A DNA stretch of 64,000 nucleotides from Salvelinus alpinus (GCF_045679555.1 NC_092087.1:86601864-86665863), one strand, 5' to 3'; positions 25,261 to 36,900 are shown, numbered from the stretch's first letter. Program-made: numbers and translations. The notes: generated by a model not told the origin, from the letters alone.

Positions 25261-25866
25261 TAGATGTACTGAGAGGCTGAAAGGTGCTGCCAGAGCTGGC
25301 TTCCTGTCTTCATGATGCCTCTTCCTGGCAACCAGCATGTCGGTGAAGGGCTTTAAGAAAGGTGTGAACATCTTCATGAGGAGAGAGAGGGTCTTTACAA
25401 GAAATGTCTGTCTTATATGTCATAAACTACTTTTATTTCTTCATTGGTGGCTACAATATGGAGAGTGGATAGATGGGTCCCTCCTGAGAGGTTTGAGAAA
25501 CACTAGTTCTGGTGGGGGTGGTGTTCATTCCCCAAACATGTTGTTAAAACTGTATTTGTTTATAACACCAGTATACATAGCCTGTCTGAATAATGACACT
25601 ACATCTGATTTGATACAACTGTATTTTATTATTAATTAATACAACTGATTGACATAATAAAACAGTAAGTCATTTGTACACTCAGCTCCCCCACATGCTG
25701 AGAGGATACAGACAGATTGTCATTTTACATTGATGCTCTCAATCAATCATTCTGTGCTCCTCATATTGTCACTTTAGTCAACTTGAATTGAATTAGTCCA
25801 CATAACATAAATGTATTAGTCCACTGACTGTACATGTACAGTATAAATTCACTGAAATGAAGATAT

Positions 25867-26140
25867 GGGCCTCGTTCCAATATCCACAGCAGCACACTAC
25901 TTGTGTCAGTTAAGGTGGTCTAGTGTGGATGTTAGAACACCCCATGGACACTGAGGGCGTGCCAGGCTGACTACATTGCAGTCAAGCTGTGCGCAGCAAC
26001 CAATGGTTGTGTGCCACATCATCGATTGCGCAGTCGGGAATCCAGGGTTAACTAACATCTTAAACACAAACACCAATCCAGGCATTGTGAGATCTGGCAG
26101 TCGACTGCAATATAGTCTGCCTGGAACAGGCCCTATATTC
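25867..26140. mobile_element. Possible foldback element
   Basis: GGGCCTCGTTCCAAT at the left and CCTGGAACAGGCCC at the right resemble inverted ends around a non-coding core. Lies in the 6.7 kb found only in copy A. Confidence 0.35.
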
Positions 26141-26272
26141 AAATGCTATTCAAATCAAAAACAGCTCAGGCCGAGGGAGCGGGGAAAGGAAATCAGAGGA
26201 GCACTCCTCTTCACTTTGATTGACACCTCACACACTCATACAGTACGTCCAGTGTTCTGTCTGAGCTGTGTG

Positions 26273-26818
26273 TCAGAAGACTACAGAAGTGGGGACGCCC
26301 CCCCAACACCCCCATTCTATCCAAGCTTCCTGTTCCCTTGAAAAATAGAGACATCTCGCTTCCTCCTCTTCTATCTTCATATTCCTTATTCTGTTCTTCC
26401 TTTTCCTCCTCTTCTTCCTCCCTCTGTCATATCCGGATGGTGCGTGGTGTTCAGGGTGGTCAGGGTGGTCTGGGTAGTCAGGGTAGTCTGGGTGGTCAGG
26501 ATAGTCAGGATGGTCTGGGTGGTCTGGGTGGTCAGGGTGGTCAGGGTGGTCAGGGTAGTCAGGGTAGTCAGGGTAGTCAGGGTAGTCAGGGTAGTCAGGG
26601 TAGTCAGGGTAGTCAGGGTGGTCTGGGTGGTCAGGGTAGTCAGGGTGGTCTGGGTGGTCAGGGTAGTCAGGGTAGTCTGGGTGGTCAGGGTAGTCAGGGT
26701 GGTCAGGGTGGTCAGGGTTTCCATGGTTTCCTGTATCTTCTTCTATGGTCAGGCTTGTGTTTGATGCGACATTTGTCACCATAGAAACAGCCAATGTTTC
26801 TTCCTCCAGAAGAAACAT
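26273..26818 (-). other. Open frame with PDH/PDY repeats, doubtful gene
   Basis: A 181-codon frame: unique N-terminal part (MVTNVASNTSLTIEEDTGNH), about 90 residues of PDH/PDY repeats, then a basic stretch (GRKKRRKRKNRIR) and an acidic EEEE. The length depends on the 9 bp period keeping every frame open. No flanking splice sites or homology were recognised. Probably not a gene, but the non-repeat ends are longer than chance alone usually gives. Confidence 0.15.
26444..26722. repeat. 9 bp minisatellite, about 31 units
   Basis: Units of GGTCAGGGT, AGTCAGGGT and GGTCTGGGT. On the minus strand this spells alternating PDH and PDY tripeptides within a 181-codon open frame (26273-26818); see the separate entry. 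Confidence 0.95.
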
Positions 26819-27171
26819 GAATCACCATGGATGGGGGCCATCCTCCTGGGCCTGGGAGAGACACACAAACAGTATGAAAACACAAGCACCTGCACGCAAG
26901 TGCTCCCGTCCCCACCTTCTGTCTGTTGTCTGTAATGTTGTACTATTCATGGCCCATAGATTAGTAACAATTTAGAATAAAACTTTACAAATGCTTATAT
27001 ATGTTTATAAATTATAGTTGATGTTTTGACAGATAGTTGAGGCTGAGGAGGTGTTGAGGCCTATAGGGTTGGTTCCTCTGAGGAGAGGGAGGGGTTCTCT
27101 GCATCTAGCTGTCTGGGTACCTGATCACCAGTCTGGTGCTCTCCAGCTCCACCCCCTGAACAGGAGGAGAA

Positions 27172-27678
27172 ACAGCAGCCACAGTCAAAATACAAACAAC
27201 AGCAGCCACAGTCAAAATACAAACAACAGCAGCCACAGTCAAAATACAAACAACAGCAGCCACAGTCCAAATACAAACAACAGCAGCCACAGTCCAAAAA
27301 CAAACAACAGCAGCCACAGTCCAAAAACAAACAACAGCAGCCACAGTCAAAATACAAACAACAGCAGCCACAGTCCAAATACAAACAACAGCAGCTACAG
27401 TTCAAATACAAACAACAGCAGCCACAGTCCAAATACAAACAACAGCAGCCACAGTCCAAATACAAACAACAGCAGCCACAGTCCAAATACAAACAACAGC
27501 AGCCACAGTCCAAATACAAACAACAGCAGCCACAGTCCAAATACAAACAACAGCAGCCACAGTCCAAATACAAACAACAGCAGCCACAGTCAAAATACAA
27601 ACAACAGCAGCCACAGTCAACATACAAACAACAGCAGCCACAGTCAAAATACATACAACAGCAGCTACAGTCAAAATG
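27172..27678. repeat. 27 bp minisatellite, about 19 copies
   Basis: Unit contains ACAACAGCAGCCACAGTCCA and AATACAA. A period divisible by three opens several frames on both strands (Cys-rich on minus, Asn/Ser/His-rich on plus), all repeat artefacts. Confidence 0.96.
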
Positions 27679-27687
27679 CATAAAATA

Positions 27688-27812
27688 GAACCAATAACAT
27701 GGTCCTGAAAGTTCAATGGAACCAATAGCATAGTCCCAAAGGTACAGTTGAACCAATAGCATAGTCCAAATAGTACAAAGGAACCATTAGCATATTCCCA
27801 AAAGTACAATCT
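27688..27812. repeat. About 36 bp degenerate tandem repeat, 4 units
   Basis: Four imperfect units built on GGAACCAATAGCATAGTCCC and AAAGTACA. Confidence 0.8.
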
Positions 27813-27881
27813 CCTATAATTAAAGCTAAATTGAATTGAAAGCACATCTGTCACACATCTGTCACACCCTGGCCTTAGTAT

Positions 27882-28318
27882 TCTTCTAATTCTATGTTCT
27901 GTACTGTAGGTGTGGTGAGATAGAATTAGAATATAGAACTCTGATACTCTCTATGTTCTGCACTGTAGGTGTGGTGAGATAGTTAGAGTTTTACATTCTG
28001 ATTCTCTTACAAAGTTCTACATTGTAATTCTATCTCACCACACCTACAGTGCAGAACATAGAATTAGAATATAGAAGTCTGATACTCTCTATGTTCTGCA
28101 CTGTAGGTGTGGTGAGATAGAATGTAGAACTCTGACACTCTCTATCTCACCACACCTACAGTGCAGAACATAGAGAGTATCAGAGTTCTATATTCTAATT
28201 CTATGTTCTGCACTGTAGGTGTGGTGAGATAGAGAGTGTCAGAGTTCTACATTCTGATTCTCTCACCACACCTACAATGCAGAACATAGAATTAGAATAT
28301 AGAACTCTGATACTCACC
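27882..28318. repeat. Alternating inverted-repeat (palindromic) array
   Basis: A 30 bp motif containing TGTTCTGCACTGTAGGTGTG appears in alternating orientation: forward at about 27890, 27951, 28089 and 28201; reversed at about 28029, 28141 and 28261. Linkers containing ATTAGAATATAGAACTCTGA also alternate. The left edge (27848-27875, TCACACCCTGGCCTTAGTATTC) resembles the start of the LTR-like repeat at 47637. Such an array can fold into long hairpins. Confidence 0.9.
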
Positions 28319-28319
28319 A

Positions 28320-29747
28320 TTTCATTGTCTTCGAAGGCGCGAGAAGGAACCCCAGATTGCCTTCTCGTTCGGTATACACGGCTAATATCTCCGGCTCTGA
28401 TTTTATTTGATACATGTGATAATATTATCGTAAAGTATGTTTTATCAACCGAGTTTTATCATATTATTCAACGTTTATCGGGAATTTTGGAGTTTTCCGT
28501 TGTTTGCGTCGAGAGAAGATGGACATGTTCGCGCAACTTGGCTAGCTAAGGTTGCTAATTCGACAGGAGAAAAGGACATTCTAAAACCAAACAACGATTT
28601 ATTCTAGACCAAGGACTCCTTGTACAACATTCGGATGGAAGCTCAGCAAAAGTAAGAACAATTTATGATGTTATTTCGTATTTTTGTGTGAAATGTTTAG
28701 TCCTATTCTCCGCCCTTTTAGCGGGCGCTGTCTCGCAATAACGTAAGCTGTATGTCGTACTAAAGTTATTTTAAAAAATCGAACACAGCGGTTGCATTAA
28801 GAACCAGTGTATCTTTCATTTGCCATACAACAAGTATTTTTATGTAAAGTTTATGATGAGTTATTTGGTCAGATTAGGTGAGTGTCAGAAATATATCCGG
28901 ACATTCTGGGAAAAAGTTGCTACATTTTCACAATGTATAACCACGGTTTTCAGCTCTAAATATGCACATTTTCGAACAAAACATAAATTTTTTGTGTAAC
29001 ATGATGTTATAAGACTGTCATCTGACGAAGTTGTCCAAAAGTTAGTGATTTATTTTATATTTATTGCTGGTTTTTGCTAAAGCTATCTTTGCGGTGAATA
29101 AATGCGGTTGTGTGTTTGGCTATTGTGGTAAGCTAATATATTTCTATATTGTGTTATCGCTGTAAAACACTTAAAAAATTCGGAAATATTGTCTGGATTC
29201 ACAAGATGTTTATCTTTCATTTGCTGTACACCATGTATTTTTCATAAATGTTTTATGATGAGTATTTAGGTATTTCACGTTTCTCTCTGTAATTATTCTG
29301 GCTGCTTCGGTGCTATTTGTGATTGTAGCTGCAATGTAAAACTATGATTTATACCTCAAATATGCACATTTTTCGAACAAAACATAAATGTATTGTGTAA
29401 CATGTTATAAGACTGTCATCTGATGAAGTTGTTTCTTGGTTAGTGACTAATTATATCTATATTTTGTCGGTTTTTTGAAAGCTACCTATGCGGTGGATAA
29501 ATAGAGTTGTGTGTTTGGCTATTGTGGTGAGCTAACATAAATATATATTGTGTTTTCGCTGTAAAACATTTTAAAAATCGGACATGTTAGCTGGATTCAC
29601 AAGATGTTTATCTTTCATTTGCTGTATTGGACTTGTTAATGTGTGGAAGTTAAATATTTCAAAAGAATATTTTTTGAATTTCGCGCTCTGCGAAGGCAGC
29701 GGAATGTTGTGGGTGTTCCGCTAGCGGAACCCCGGGGCGGGAAAGGT
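28320..29747. mobile_element. Interspersed element with internal 400 bp tandem repeats
   Basis: A block with an internal period of about 400 bp: TTTATCTTTCATTTGCTGTA recurs near 29212 and 29607 (diverged near 28812), and ATATGCACATTTTCGAACAA near 28960 and 29362. Ends with CCGCTAGCGGAACCCCGGGG. No transposase or RT was read. It abuts a 5'-truncated Tc1 copy. Class unknown. Confidence 0.5.
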
Positions 29748-31045
29748 TAATGGCACCTTGTTATCAGTATAAAAAACACCTCTCCACAACCTCAAACAGT
29801 CACACTCCAAACTCCACTATGGCCAAGACCAAAGAGCTGTCAAAGGACACCAGAAACAAAATTGTAGACCTGCATCAGGCTGGGAAGACTGAATCTGCAA
29901 TAGGTAAGCAGCTTGGTTTGAAGAAATCAACTGTGGGAGCAATTATTAGGAAATGGAAGACATACAAGACCACTGATAATCTCCCTCGATCTGGGGCTCC
30001 ATCCAAGATCTCACCCCGTGGGGTCAAAATGATCACAAGAACGGTGAGCAAAAATCCCAGAACCACACGGGGGGACCTAGTGAATGACCTGCAGAGAGCT
30101 GGGACCAAAGTAACAAAGCCTACCATCAGTAACACACTACGCCGCCAGGGACTCAAATCCTGCAGTGCCAGACGTGTCCCCCTGCTTAAGCCAGTACATG
30201 TCCAGGCCTATCTGAAGTTTGCTAGAGAGCATTTGGATGATCCAGAAGAAGATTGGGAGAATGTCATATGTTCAGATGAAACCAAAATATAACTTTTTGG
30301 TAAAAACTCAACTCGTCGTGTTTGGAGGACAAAGAATGCTGAGTTGCATCCAAAGAACACCATATCTACTGTGAAGCATGGGGGTGGAAACATCATGCTT
30401 TGGGGCTGTTTTTCTGCAAAGGGACCAGGACGACTGATCCGTGTAAAGGAAAGAATGAATGGGGCCAGGTATCGTGAGATTTTGAGTGAAAACCTCCTTC
30501 CATCAGCAAGGGCATTGAAGATGAAACGTGGCTGGGTCTTTCAGCATGACAATGATCCCAAACACACCGCCCGGGCAACGAAGGAGTGGCTTCGTAAGAA
30601 GCATTTCAAGGTCCTGGAGTGGCCTTGCCAGTCTCCAGATCTCAACCCCATAGAAAATCTTTGGAGGGAGTTGAAAGTCCGTGTTGCCCAGCAACAGCCC
30701 CAAAACATCACTGCTCTAGAGGAGATCTGCATGGAGGAATGGGCCAAAATACCAGCAACAGTGTGTGAAAAGACTTACAGAAAACGTTGACCTCTGTCAT
30801 TGCCAACAAAGGGTATATAACAAAGTATTGAGATAAACTTTTGTTATTGACCAAATACTTATTTTCCACCATAATTTGCAAATAAATGTATAAAAAATCC
30901 TACAATGTGATTTTCTGGATTTTTTTTCTCATTTTGTCTGTCATAGTTGAAGTGTATCTATGATGAAAGTTACAGGCCTCTCTCATCTTTTTAAGTGGGA
31001 GAACTTGCACAATTGGTGGCTGACTAAATACTTTTTTGCCCCACT
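29748..31045 (+). mobile_element. Tc1/mariner element, left end missing
   Basis: The right end is intact: ATACTTTTTTGCCCCACTG followed by TA at 31046-31047. The matching left inverted repeat is absent; the element begins abruptly at about 29748 just upstream of the transposase leader. It cannot move without a second end. Different subfamily from the 2905-4515 copy. Confidence 0.88.
29819..30790 (+). pseudogene. Tc1 transposase, one nonsense codon plus C-terminal break
   Basis: Starts [20 protein letters not shown] at 29819 and reads in one frame through both helix-turn-helix motifs (GRPR-like linker [14 protein letters not shown]) to CSDETKI, where TAA at 30290-30292 interrupts just after the first catalytic Asp. 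The same frame continues through [24 protein letters not shown] (second Asp) and [11 protein letters not shown] (catalytic Glu). It ends early in TYRKR because of a small deletion near the C-terminus. Otherwise well preserved, so a fairly young copy, but inactive. Confidence 0.92.
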
Positions 31046-31054
31046 GTATGTAGG

Positions 31055-31078
31055 AATAGGGTGCTATTTGGGACAGTC
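31055..31078. mobile_element. AGTGCACTA foldback repeat, end fragment
   Basis: GGAATAGGGTGCTATTTGGGACAG-like end only (24 bases), next to the Tc1 right flank. Confidence 0.5.
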
Positions 31079-31305
31079 TATAGAACCTATAACTGTAGAG
31101 ATGTTTACTCACATTACATGATGTATTATTTAGATGTGGAAAAACCAAACAACAGACTGGGTGTGATTTCAGTGAACTAAGCTTGGCTGTAATGATGAGA
31201 CAACCTTGTCTTCGACCTGGAGATTCATGTTAGCTAATAGGAGCTAACATCTACACTTTAGCTCAGTGGGCTAGCATGGTCTAGAGTCACACTAACAACA
31301 AGTAG

Positions 31306-31999
31306 AGTCCTGAGGGGAGGAGAGATCCACCACTGAAGTCCTAAGAGGGAGGAGAGGTCCACCACTGGAGTCCTGAGGGGAGGAGAGGTCCACCCCTGGA
31401 GTCCTAAGAGGAGGAGAGGTCCACCACTGGAGTCCTGAGGGGAGGAGAGTTCCACCACTAGAGTCCTGAGAGGAGGAGAGGTCCACCCCTGGAGTCCTGA
31501 GAGGAGGAGAGGTCCACTCCTGGAGTCCTGAGAGGAGGAGAGGTCCACCCCTGGAGTCCTGAGAGGAGGAGAGGTACACCCCTGAAGTCCTGAGAGGAGG
31601 AGAGGTCCACCACTGGAGTCCTGAATGGAGGAGAGGTCCACCACTGGAGTCCTGAATGGAGGAGAGGTCCACCACTGGAGTCCTGAATGGAGGAGAGGTC
31701 CACCACTGGAGTCCTGAATGGAGGAGAGGGCCACCACTGGAGTCCTGAATGGAGGAGAGGTCCACCACTGGAGTCCTGAGGGGAGGAGAGGACCACCACT
31801 GGAGTCCTGAGGGGAGGAGAGGACCACCACTGGTGTCCCGAGGGGAGGAGAGTTCCACCACTGGTGTCCCGAGGGGAGGAGAGTTCCACCACTGGTGTCC
31901 CGAGGGGAGGAGAGGTCCACCACTGGTGTCCCAAGGGGAGGAGAGGCCCACCACTGGAGTCCTGACGGGAGGAGAGGTCCACCACTGGAGTCCTGGGAG
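31306..31999. repeat. 31 bp minisatellite, about 22 copies
   Basis: Unit contains GAGGAGAGGTCCACCACTGG and AGTCCTGA. Because 31 is not a multiple of three, each frame cycles with a 31-residue period and all stay open (up to 287 codons on the minus strand); these are not genes. Confidence 0.96.
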
Positions 32000-32285
32000 G
32001 GGAGCCGAGAGCACTGTGGTAAACTTCTCCAGCAGCAACACACAGGAGAAGTAGAGAGACACAGAGATGATGAGAAAGAGAGAGAGAGATAGACAGAAAA
32101 CCAAACCTCAGCTTTGGACACATTGAGTTATCCAACTCTACTACCACCAACTCCATCACGCTGGAGCCTGACCCCTGTCTCCCTTCACCATGATCTGCAG
32201 GACCCTGCAGTTGAAGACCTCAGTGGAGGACTCATCTCAGTCCTGATCCAGCTTTAACACCTGATCCATCGCCTTTCTGCCTCAC

Positions 32286-32453
<168 letters not shown>

Positions 32454-32454
32454 T

Positions 32455-32795
32455 AGCCACTCATTGTTATGTGGTTCAATGGCACAATCATGTGTCCAAT
32501 AGGCAGAAATACAAGAAACAAGAGCAGAATGGAAATAGTTCTGATTCAATGTTAGTTAATGAAATAACACATTTATTTGTTGTTTATTTATTGTCTACCT
32601 TTGAGCTTATTTATAACATGATGCTTATACTGTATTCAATGTATCTAAAATACGGAATAATTAATAATTTGATAATAAAACAAGCAATATCATGACGCTG
32701 AACAATATGGTATTACATAATATAAAATATAAAACGACGAATAATGACTGACAGCAATACAAAGTAAAACATATTTTAACAGATCAGGAGCACCT
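32455..32795. repeat. Segmental duplication copy A, right-hand remainder
   Basis: Matches 45290-45640: GTGTCCAATAGGCAGAAATA and AAACAAGCAATATCATGAC are found in both in the same order. Non-coding. Confidence 0.75.
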
Positions 32796-32999
32796 CGAGA
32801 GATACACATATTTAAAAGCTCCTGTCAATATAATTCCTTTTTGTGTCACTAAGACAAGCCAGAAAATTATATGTAAAAAAAATCTGGAACTGGCAAAATC
32901 CCATAAAAAAGATAACCAATACAATCTATAGATACTAAACAGATAATTTGACATTTTGAGCCCGTAAACAAACCCACAAATGCTGATGCTCCAGATACT

Positions 33000-33373
33000 C
33001 AACTAGTCTAAAGAAGGCCAGTTTAATTGCTTCTTTAATCAGCGAGCACAACAGTTTTCAGATGTGCTAACAAATTGTAATATGGTTTTCTAATGATTAA
33101 TTTGCCTTTTAAAATGATAAACTTGGATTAGCTAACACAACGTGTCATTGGAACACAGGAGTGATGGTTGCTGATAATTGGTCTCTGTACGCCTTTGTAG
33201 ATATTCCATAAAACATCTGCCATTTCCAGGTAGAACAGTAATTTACAACATTAACAATGTCTACACTGCATTTCTGATGAATTAGATGCTATTTTAATAG
33301 ACAATTTTTTTTTGCTTTTCTTTCAAAAAACAAGGACATTTTAAGTGATCCCAAACTTTTGAACGATAGTGCA
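33000..33373. mobile_element. Tc1-like element remnant
   Basis: Ends CCCAAACTTTTGAACGATAGTG, the recognisable right terminus of a fish Tc1 family, preceded by about 350 bp of its non-coding end. The left terminus and transposase are missing. Confidence 0.6.
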
Positions 33374-33519
33374 CATACTGTATTTATCATTAGGAGAACA
33401 ATCTAAATTCCAGCATTTACTCAGAAGTTAAAGCTCATTGTCTTAAACTTTCTAGATTAGAAAGCATTATGATAGTAAGAGAATAGCATTGTGAGACCTA
33501 GCTTTGGTTTGATGATGTA

Positions 33520-33936
33520 TCTCTTCAGTCCAGGTTCTGTGGTGGTTCTCTTCAAACCAGGTTCTCTTGGTGGATCTCTTCAGTCCAGGTTCTGTGGTGG
33601 TTCTCTTCAGTCCAGGTTCTGTGGTGGTTCTCTTCAGTCCAGGTTCTGTGGTGGTTCTCTTCAGTCCAGGGTCTGTGGTGGTTCTCTTCAGTCCATGTTC
33701 TGTGGTGGGTCTCTTCAGTCCAGGTTCTGTGGTGGTTCTCTTCAGTCCAAGTTATGAGGTGGTTCTGTTCAGTCCATGTTCTGTGGTGGTTTTCTTCAGT
33801 CCAGTTTCTGTGGTGGTTCTCTTCAGTCTAGGGTATGTGGTGGTTCTGTTCAGTCCAGGTTCTGTGGTGGTTCTCTTCAGTCCAGGTTCTGTGGTTGTTC
33901 TCTTCATTCCAGGTTCTGTGGTCGTTCTCTTCAGTT
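33520..33936. repeat. 27 bp minisatellite at the gene A stop codon, about 15 copies
   Basis: Unit contains TCTTCAGTCCAGGTTCTGTG. The last unit overlaps the presumed gene A stop codon (33931-33933), whose surroundings (CAGAACTGAAGAGAAC on the minus strand) resemble the repeat unit, so the array appears to have grown out of the 3' end of the gene. Confidence 0.93.
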
Positions 33937-33990
33937 CTGATAATCGGAGGGCTCAGCATCTTTCTGAGGGGCTGTGTCACTGGGGAATCC
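33931..33990 (-). CDS. Gene A exon: C-terminal tail (acceptor uncertain)
   Basis: If spliced after AATGTGAG (33991), the tail reads [19 protein letters not shown] and stops at 33931-33933, giving a short tail with one Tyr and no ITIM. The stronger acceptor (TTTCAG at 33999) starts the exon 8 nt earlier at 33998 and shifts frame, giving [13 protein letters not shown] and then repeated EENHHRTWT units encoded by the minisatellite to a stop at 33828. The first reading looks like conserved receptor sequence. Confidence 0.5.
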   Translation of the reverse strand, partial: GFPSDTAPQKDAEPSDYQN

Positions 33991-36900
33991 CTCACATTCT
34001 GAAAGAAGACACACTGAAGGAGCACTTTACGAACCCCTCCCTCCAACATTTTATGTAAATTAATTTGCTTACTGTCTATGTTATTAGGATTGAAATAACT
34101 TTGGTTGTTGACATTATTACCTGTGTGTCTGCTGTGGCATCACTTCCTCCTGTGGATCTCCTGTAAAGAGGGACAGCGTGAGTTCTGCTCTCTACTGACC
34201 TCTAGTGGAAGTTGATATGTTACTAATACAATAGATGTAAATGGCTGTCTCACCTCTTCATACAGCAGTAGATGGTGAGTAGAAGAGCTCCAACAGTCAG
34301 GACAGCCCCCACCCCCACCACAGGAACCCAGGGTAACACTGCTGCAGTATCTTGAGATTATAAATGCATGGTGGAGATATGACATAGAGGAAACCAGGGA
34401 AACACTGCTGTAGTATCATGAGATTATAAATGCATGGTGGAGATATGACATAGAGGAAACCAGGGAAACACTGCTGTAGTATCATGAGATTATAAATGCA
34501 TGGTGGAGATATGACATAGAGGAAACCAGGGAAACACTGCTGTAGTATCATGAGATTATAAATGCATGGTGGAGATATGACATAGAGGAAACCAGGGAAA
34601 CACTGCTGTAGTATCATGAGGTTATAAATGCATGGTGGAGACCTATCGGCTGCCTTTGATACTGTGAACCATCAGATCCTCCTCTCCACCCTCTCCGAGT
34701 TGGGCATCTCCGGCGCGGCCCACGCTTGGATTGCGTCCTACCTGACAGGTCGCTCCTACCAGGTGGCGTGGCGAGAATCTGTCTCCGCACCACGTGCTCT
34801 CACCACTGGTGTCCCCCAGGGCTCTGTTCTAGGCCCTCTCCTATTCTCGCTATACACCAAGTCACTTGGCTCTGTCATATCCTCACATGGTCTCTCCTAT
34901 CATTGCTATGCAGACGACACACAATTAATCTTCTCCTTTCCCCCTTCTGATAACCAGGTGGCGAATCGCATCTCTGCATGTCTGGCAGACATATCAGTGT
35001 GGATGACGGATCACCACCTCAAGCTGAACCTCGGCAAGACGGAGCTGCTCTTCCTCCCGGGGAAGGACTGCCCGTTCCATGATCTTGCCATCACGCTTGA
35101 CAACTCCATTGTGTCCTCCTCCCAGAGCGCTAAGAACCTTGGCGTGATCCTGGACAACACCCTGTCGTTCTCAACCAACATCAAGGCGGTGACCCGTTCC
35201 TGTAGGTTCATGCTCTACAACATTCGCAGAGTACGACCCTGCCTCACACAGGAAGCGGCGCAGGTCCTAATCCAGGCACTTTTCATCTCCCGTCTGGATT
35301 ACTGCAACTCGCTGTTGGCTGGGCTCCCTGCCTGTGCGATTAAACCCCTACAACTCATCCAGAACGCCGCAGCCCGTCTGGTGTTCAACCTTCCCAAGTT
35401 CTCTCACGTCACCCCGCTCCTCCGCTCTCTCCACTGGCTTCCAGTTGAAGCTCGCATCTGCTACAAGACCATGGTGCTTGCCTACGGAGCTGTGAGGGGA
35501 ACGGCACCTCCGTACCTTCAGGCTCTGATCAGGCCCTACACCCAAACAAGGGCACTGCGTTCATCCACCTCTGGCCTGCTCGCCTCCCTACCTCTGAGGA
35601 AGTACAGCTCCCGCTCAGCCCAGTCAAAACTGTTCGCTGCTCTGGCACCCCAATGGTGGAACAAACTCCCCCACGACGCCAGGTCAGCGGAATCAATCAC
35701 CACCTTCCGGAGACACCTGAAACCCCACCTCTTTAAGGAATACCTAGGATAGGATAAAGTAATCCTTCTAACCCCCCCCCCCCCCCTTAGAGTTAGATGC
35801 ACTATTGTAAAGTGGTTGTTCCACTGGACATCATAAGGTGAATGCACCAACTTGTAAGTCGCTCTGGATAAGAGCGTCTGCTAAATGACTTAAATGTAAA
35901 TGTGAGATATGACAGAGGAATCCAGGGAAACACTGCTGTAGTATCATGAGATTATAAATGCATGGTGGAGATATGACATAGAGGAAACCAGGGAAACACT
36001 GCTGCAGTATCATGAGGTTATAAATGCATGATGTCAGAATGAAATCTGTAAAGTTACAGAGCACAAAAATAGACAGAATGTGTCATACTTACATGTAACA
36101 TTAATATGGACAGGGATATGTTCCCTCCCTATAATGTTCAGAGCCTCGCAGTAGTATCCCTCCCTGTCCTCAGAGCTGATGTTATGGATGGCGTATCTCT
36201 GTCCAGAATGTCTCATTGACATTTTCTTGTATGTTATCTTGTACCAGGTGTATTTATCCACAGGTGGGTTGGCATCACTGCTGCAGGTCAGATTCACTGA
36301 ACTGCCCTCCACTATTTCACCAGAGGGACTGACTGACACTGAGGTGTTCTTTGGGCCATCTGGATAACAGACAAATTAAAAGTTAGCCTTCTCATTATGA
36401 AATGGTGTAAGTATATAGAACTGTAAAATCAACATCCATTAATCTAAATGAAATAGTAGCCCTATTTGATGTCTGTTTCACTAAACATCAACACTGACCA
36501 GTGATGTATTGGATGATTTTGTAAGACTTTAAAAGTGTTTTAGTCACATTCACACACTGCAGGAGAATTGATGCCTTTTACAGCACAGTAGAAGCTGTCT
36601 TCAGTTTTTAAGTCGACTGTGTATGAGGGGGAGGAGTCCTCTTGTACAATCTTACTGTTCCTGTACCAGAAGTAGGTGGGGTTACCAGTCAGAGTACAGG
36701 TGGTGCTACAGGTCAGTGTCGTTGACCACCATGTAGTGGTCACCTTCACCTGCAGGTCTGGAGTAGATAACAACATTAAAACCATCAATGACCAGTTGTC
36801 TAGTTCAAATGAGGCAGGAGTGGACATTCTCAAATCATCAACTCAGACATTCCTATTATACACATACATTCATATTTATATTATTTAAATACAAATCAAG

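Larger units (their letters stand above)
19330..25725. repeat. Segmental duplication, copy A
   Basis: Runs parallel to copy B (39335-45650) in direct orientation: the same 5' flank (TTTATGCATGTGTGCTGTTG), 5' exon sequence, 47 bp repeat, 44 bp and 48 bp minisatellites, a second 5' exon-like sequence, and the same end (GCTCCCCCACATGCTGAGAG near 25686 and 45093). Copy A differs by a SINE, a hAT element and longer arrays. Homology resumes at 32455-32795, after about 6.7 kb found only in copy A. Confidence 0.85.

Noticed and set aside
27051..27762. Cys-rich and Asn/Ser-rich frames of over 200 codons, and a possible exon GVELESTRLVIRYPDS at 27105-27155
   Set aside because: The long frames are the 27 bp minisatellite. 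The short exon has an acceptor-like TGTTCAG and a stop, but no upstream exon or family could be matched, so it was not annotated.
31258..32159. Three overlapping minus-strand frames of 233-287 codons
   Set aside because: All are the same 31 bp repeat read in three frames, giving a 31-residue period; no domain.
33491..34058. Plus-strand frames with SPGSVVVLF or SLQSRFCGG repeats
   Set aside because: They are the 27 bp array read antisense to gene A.
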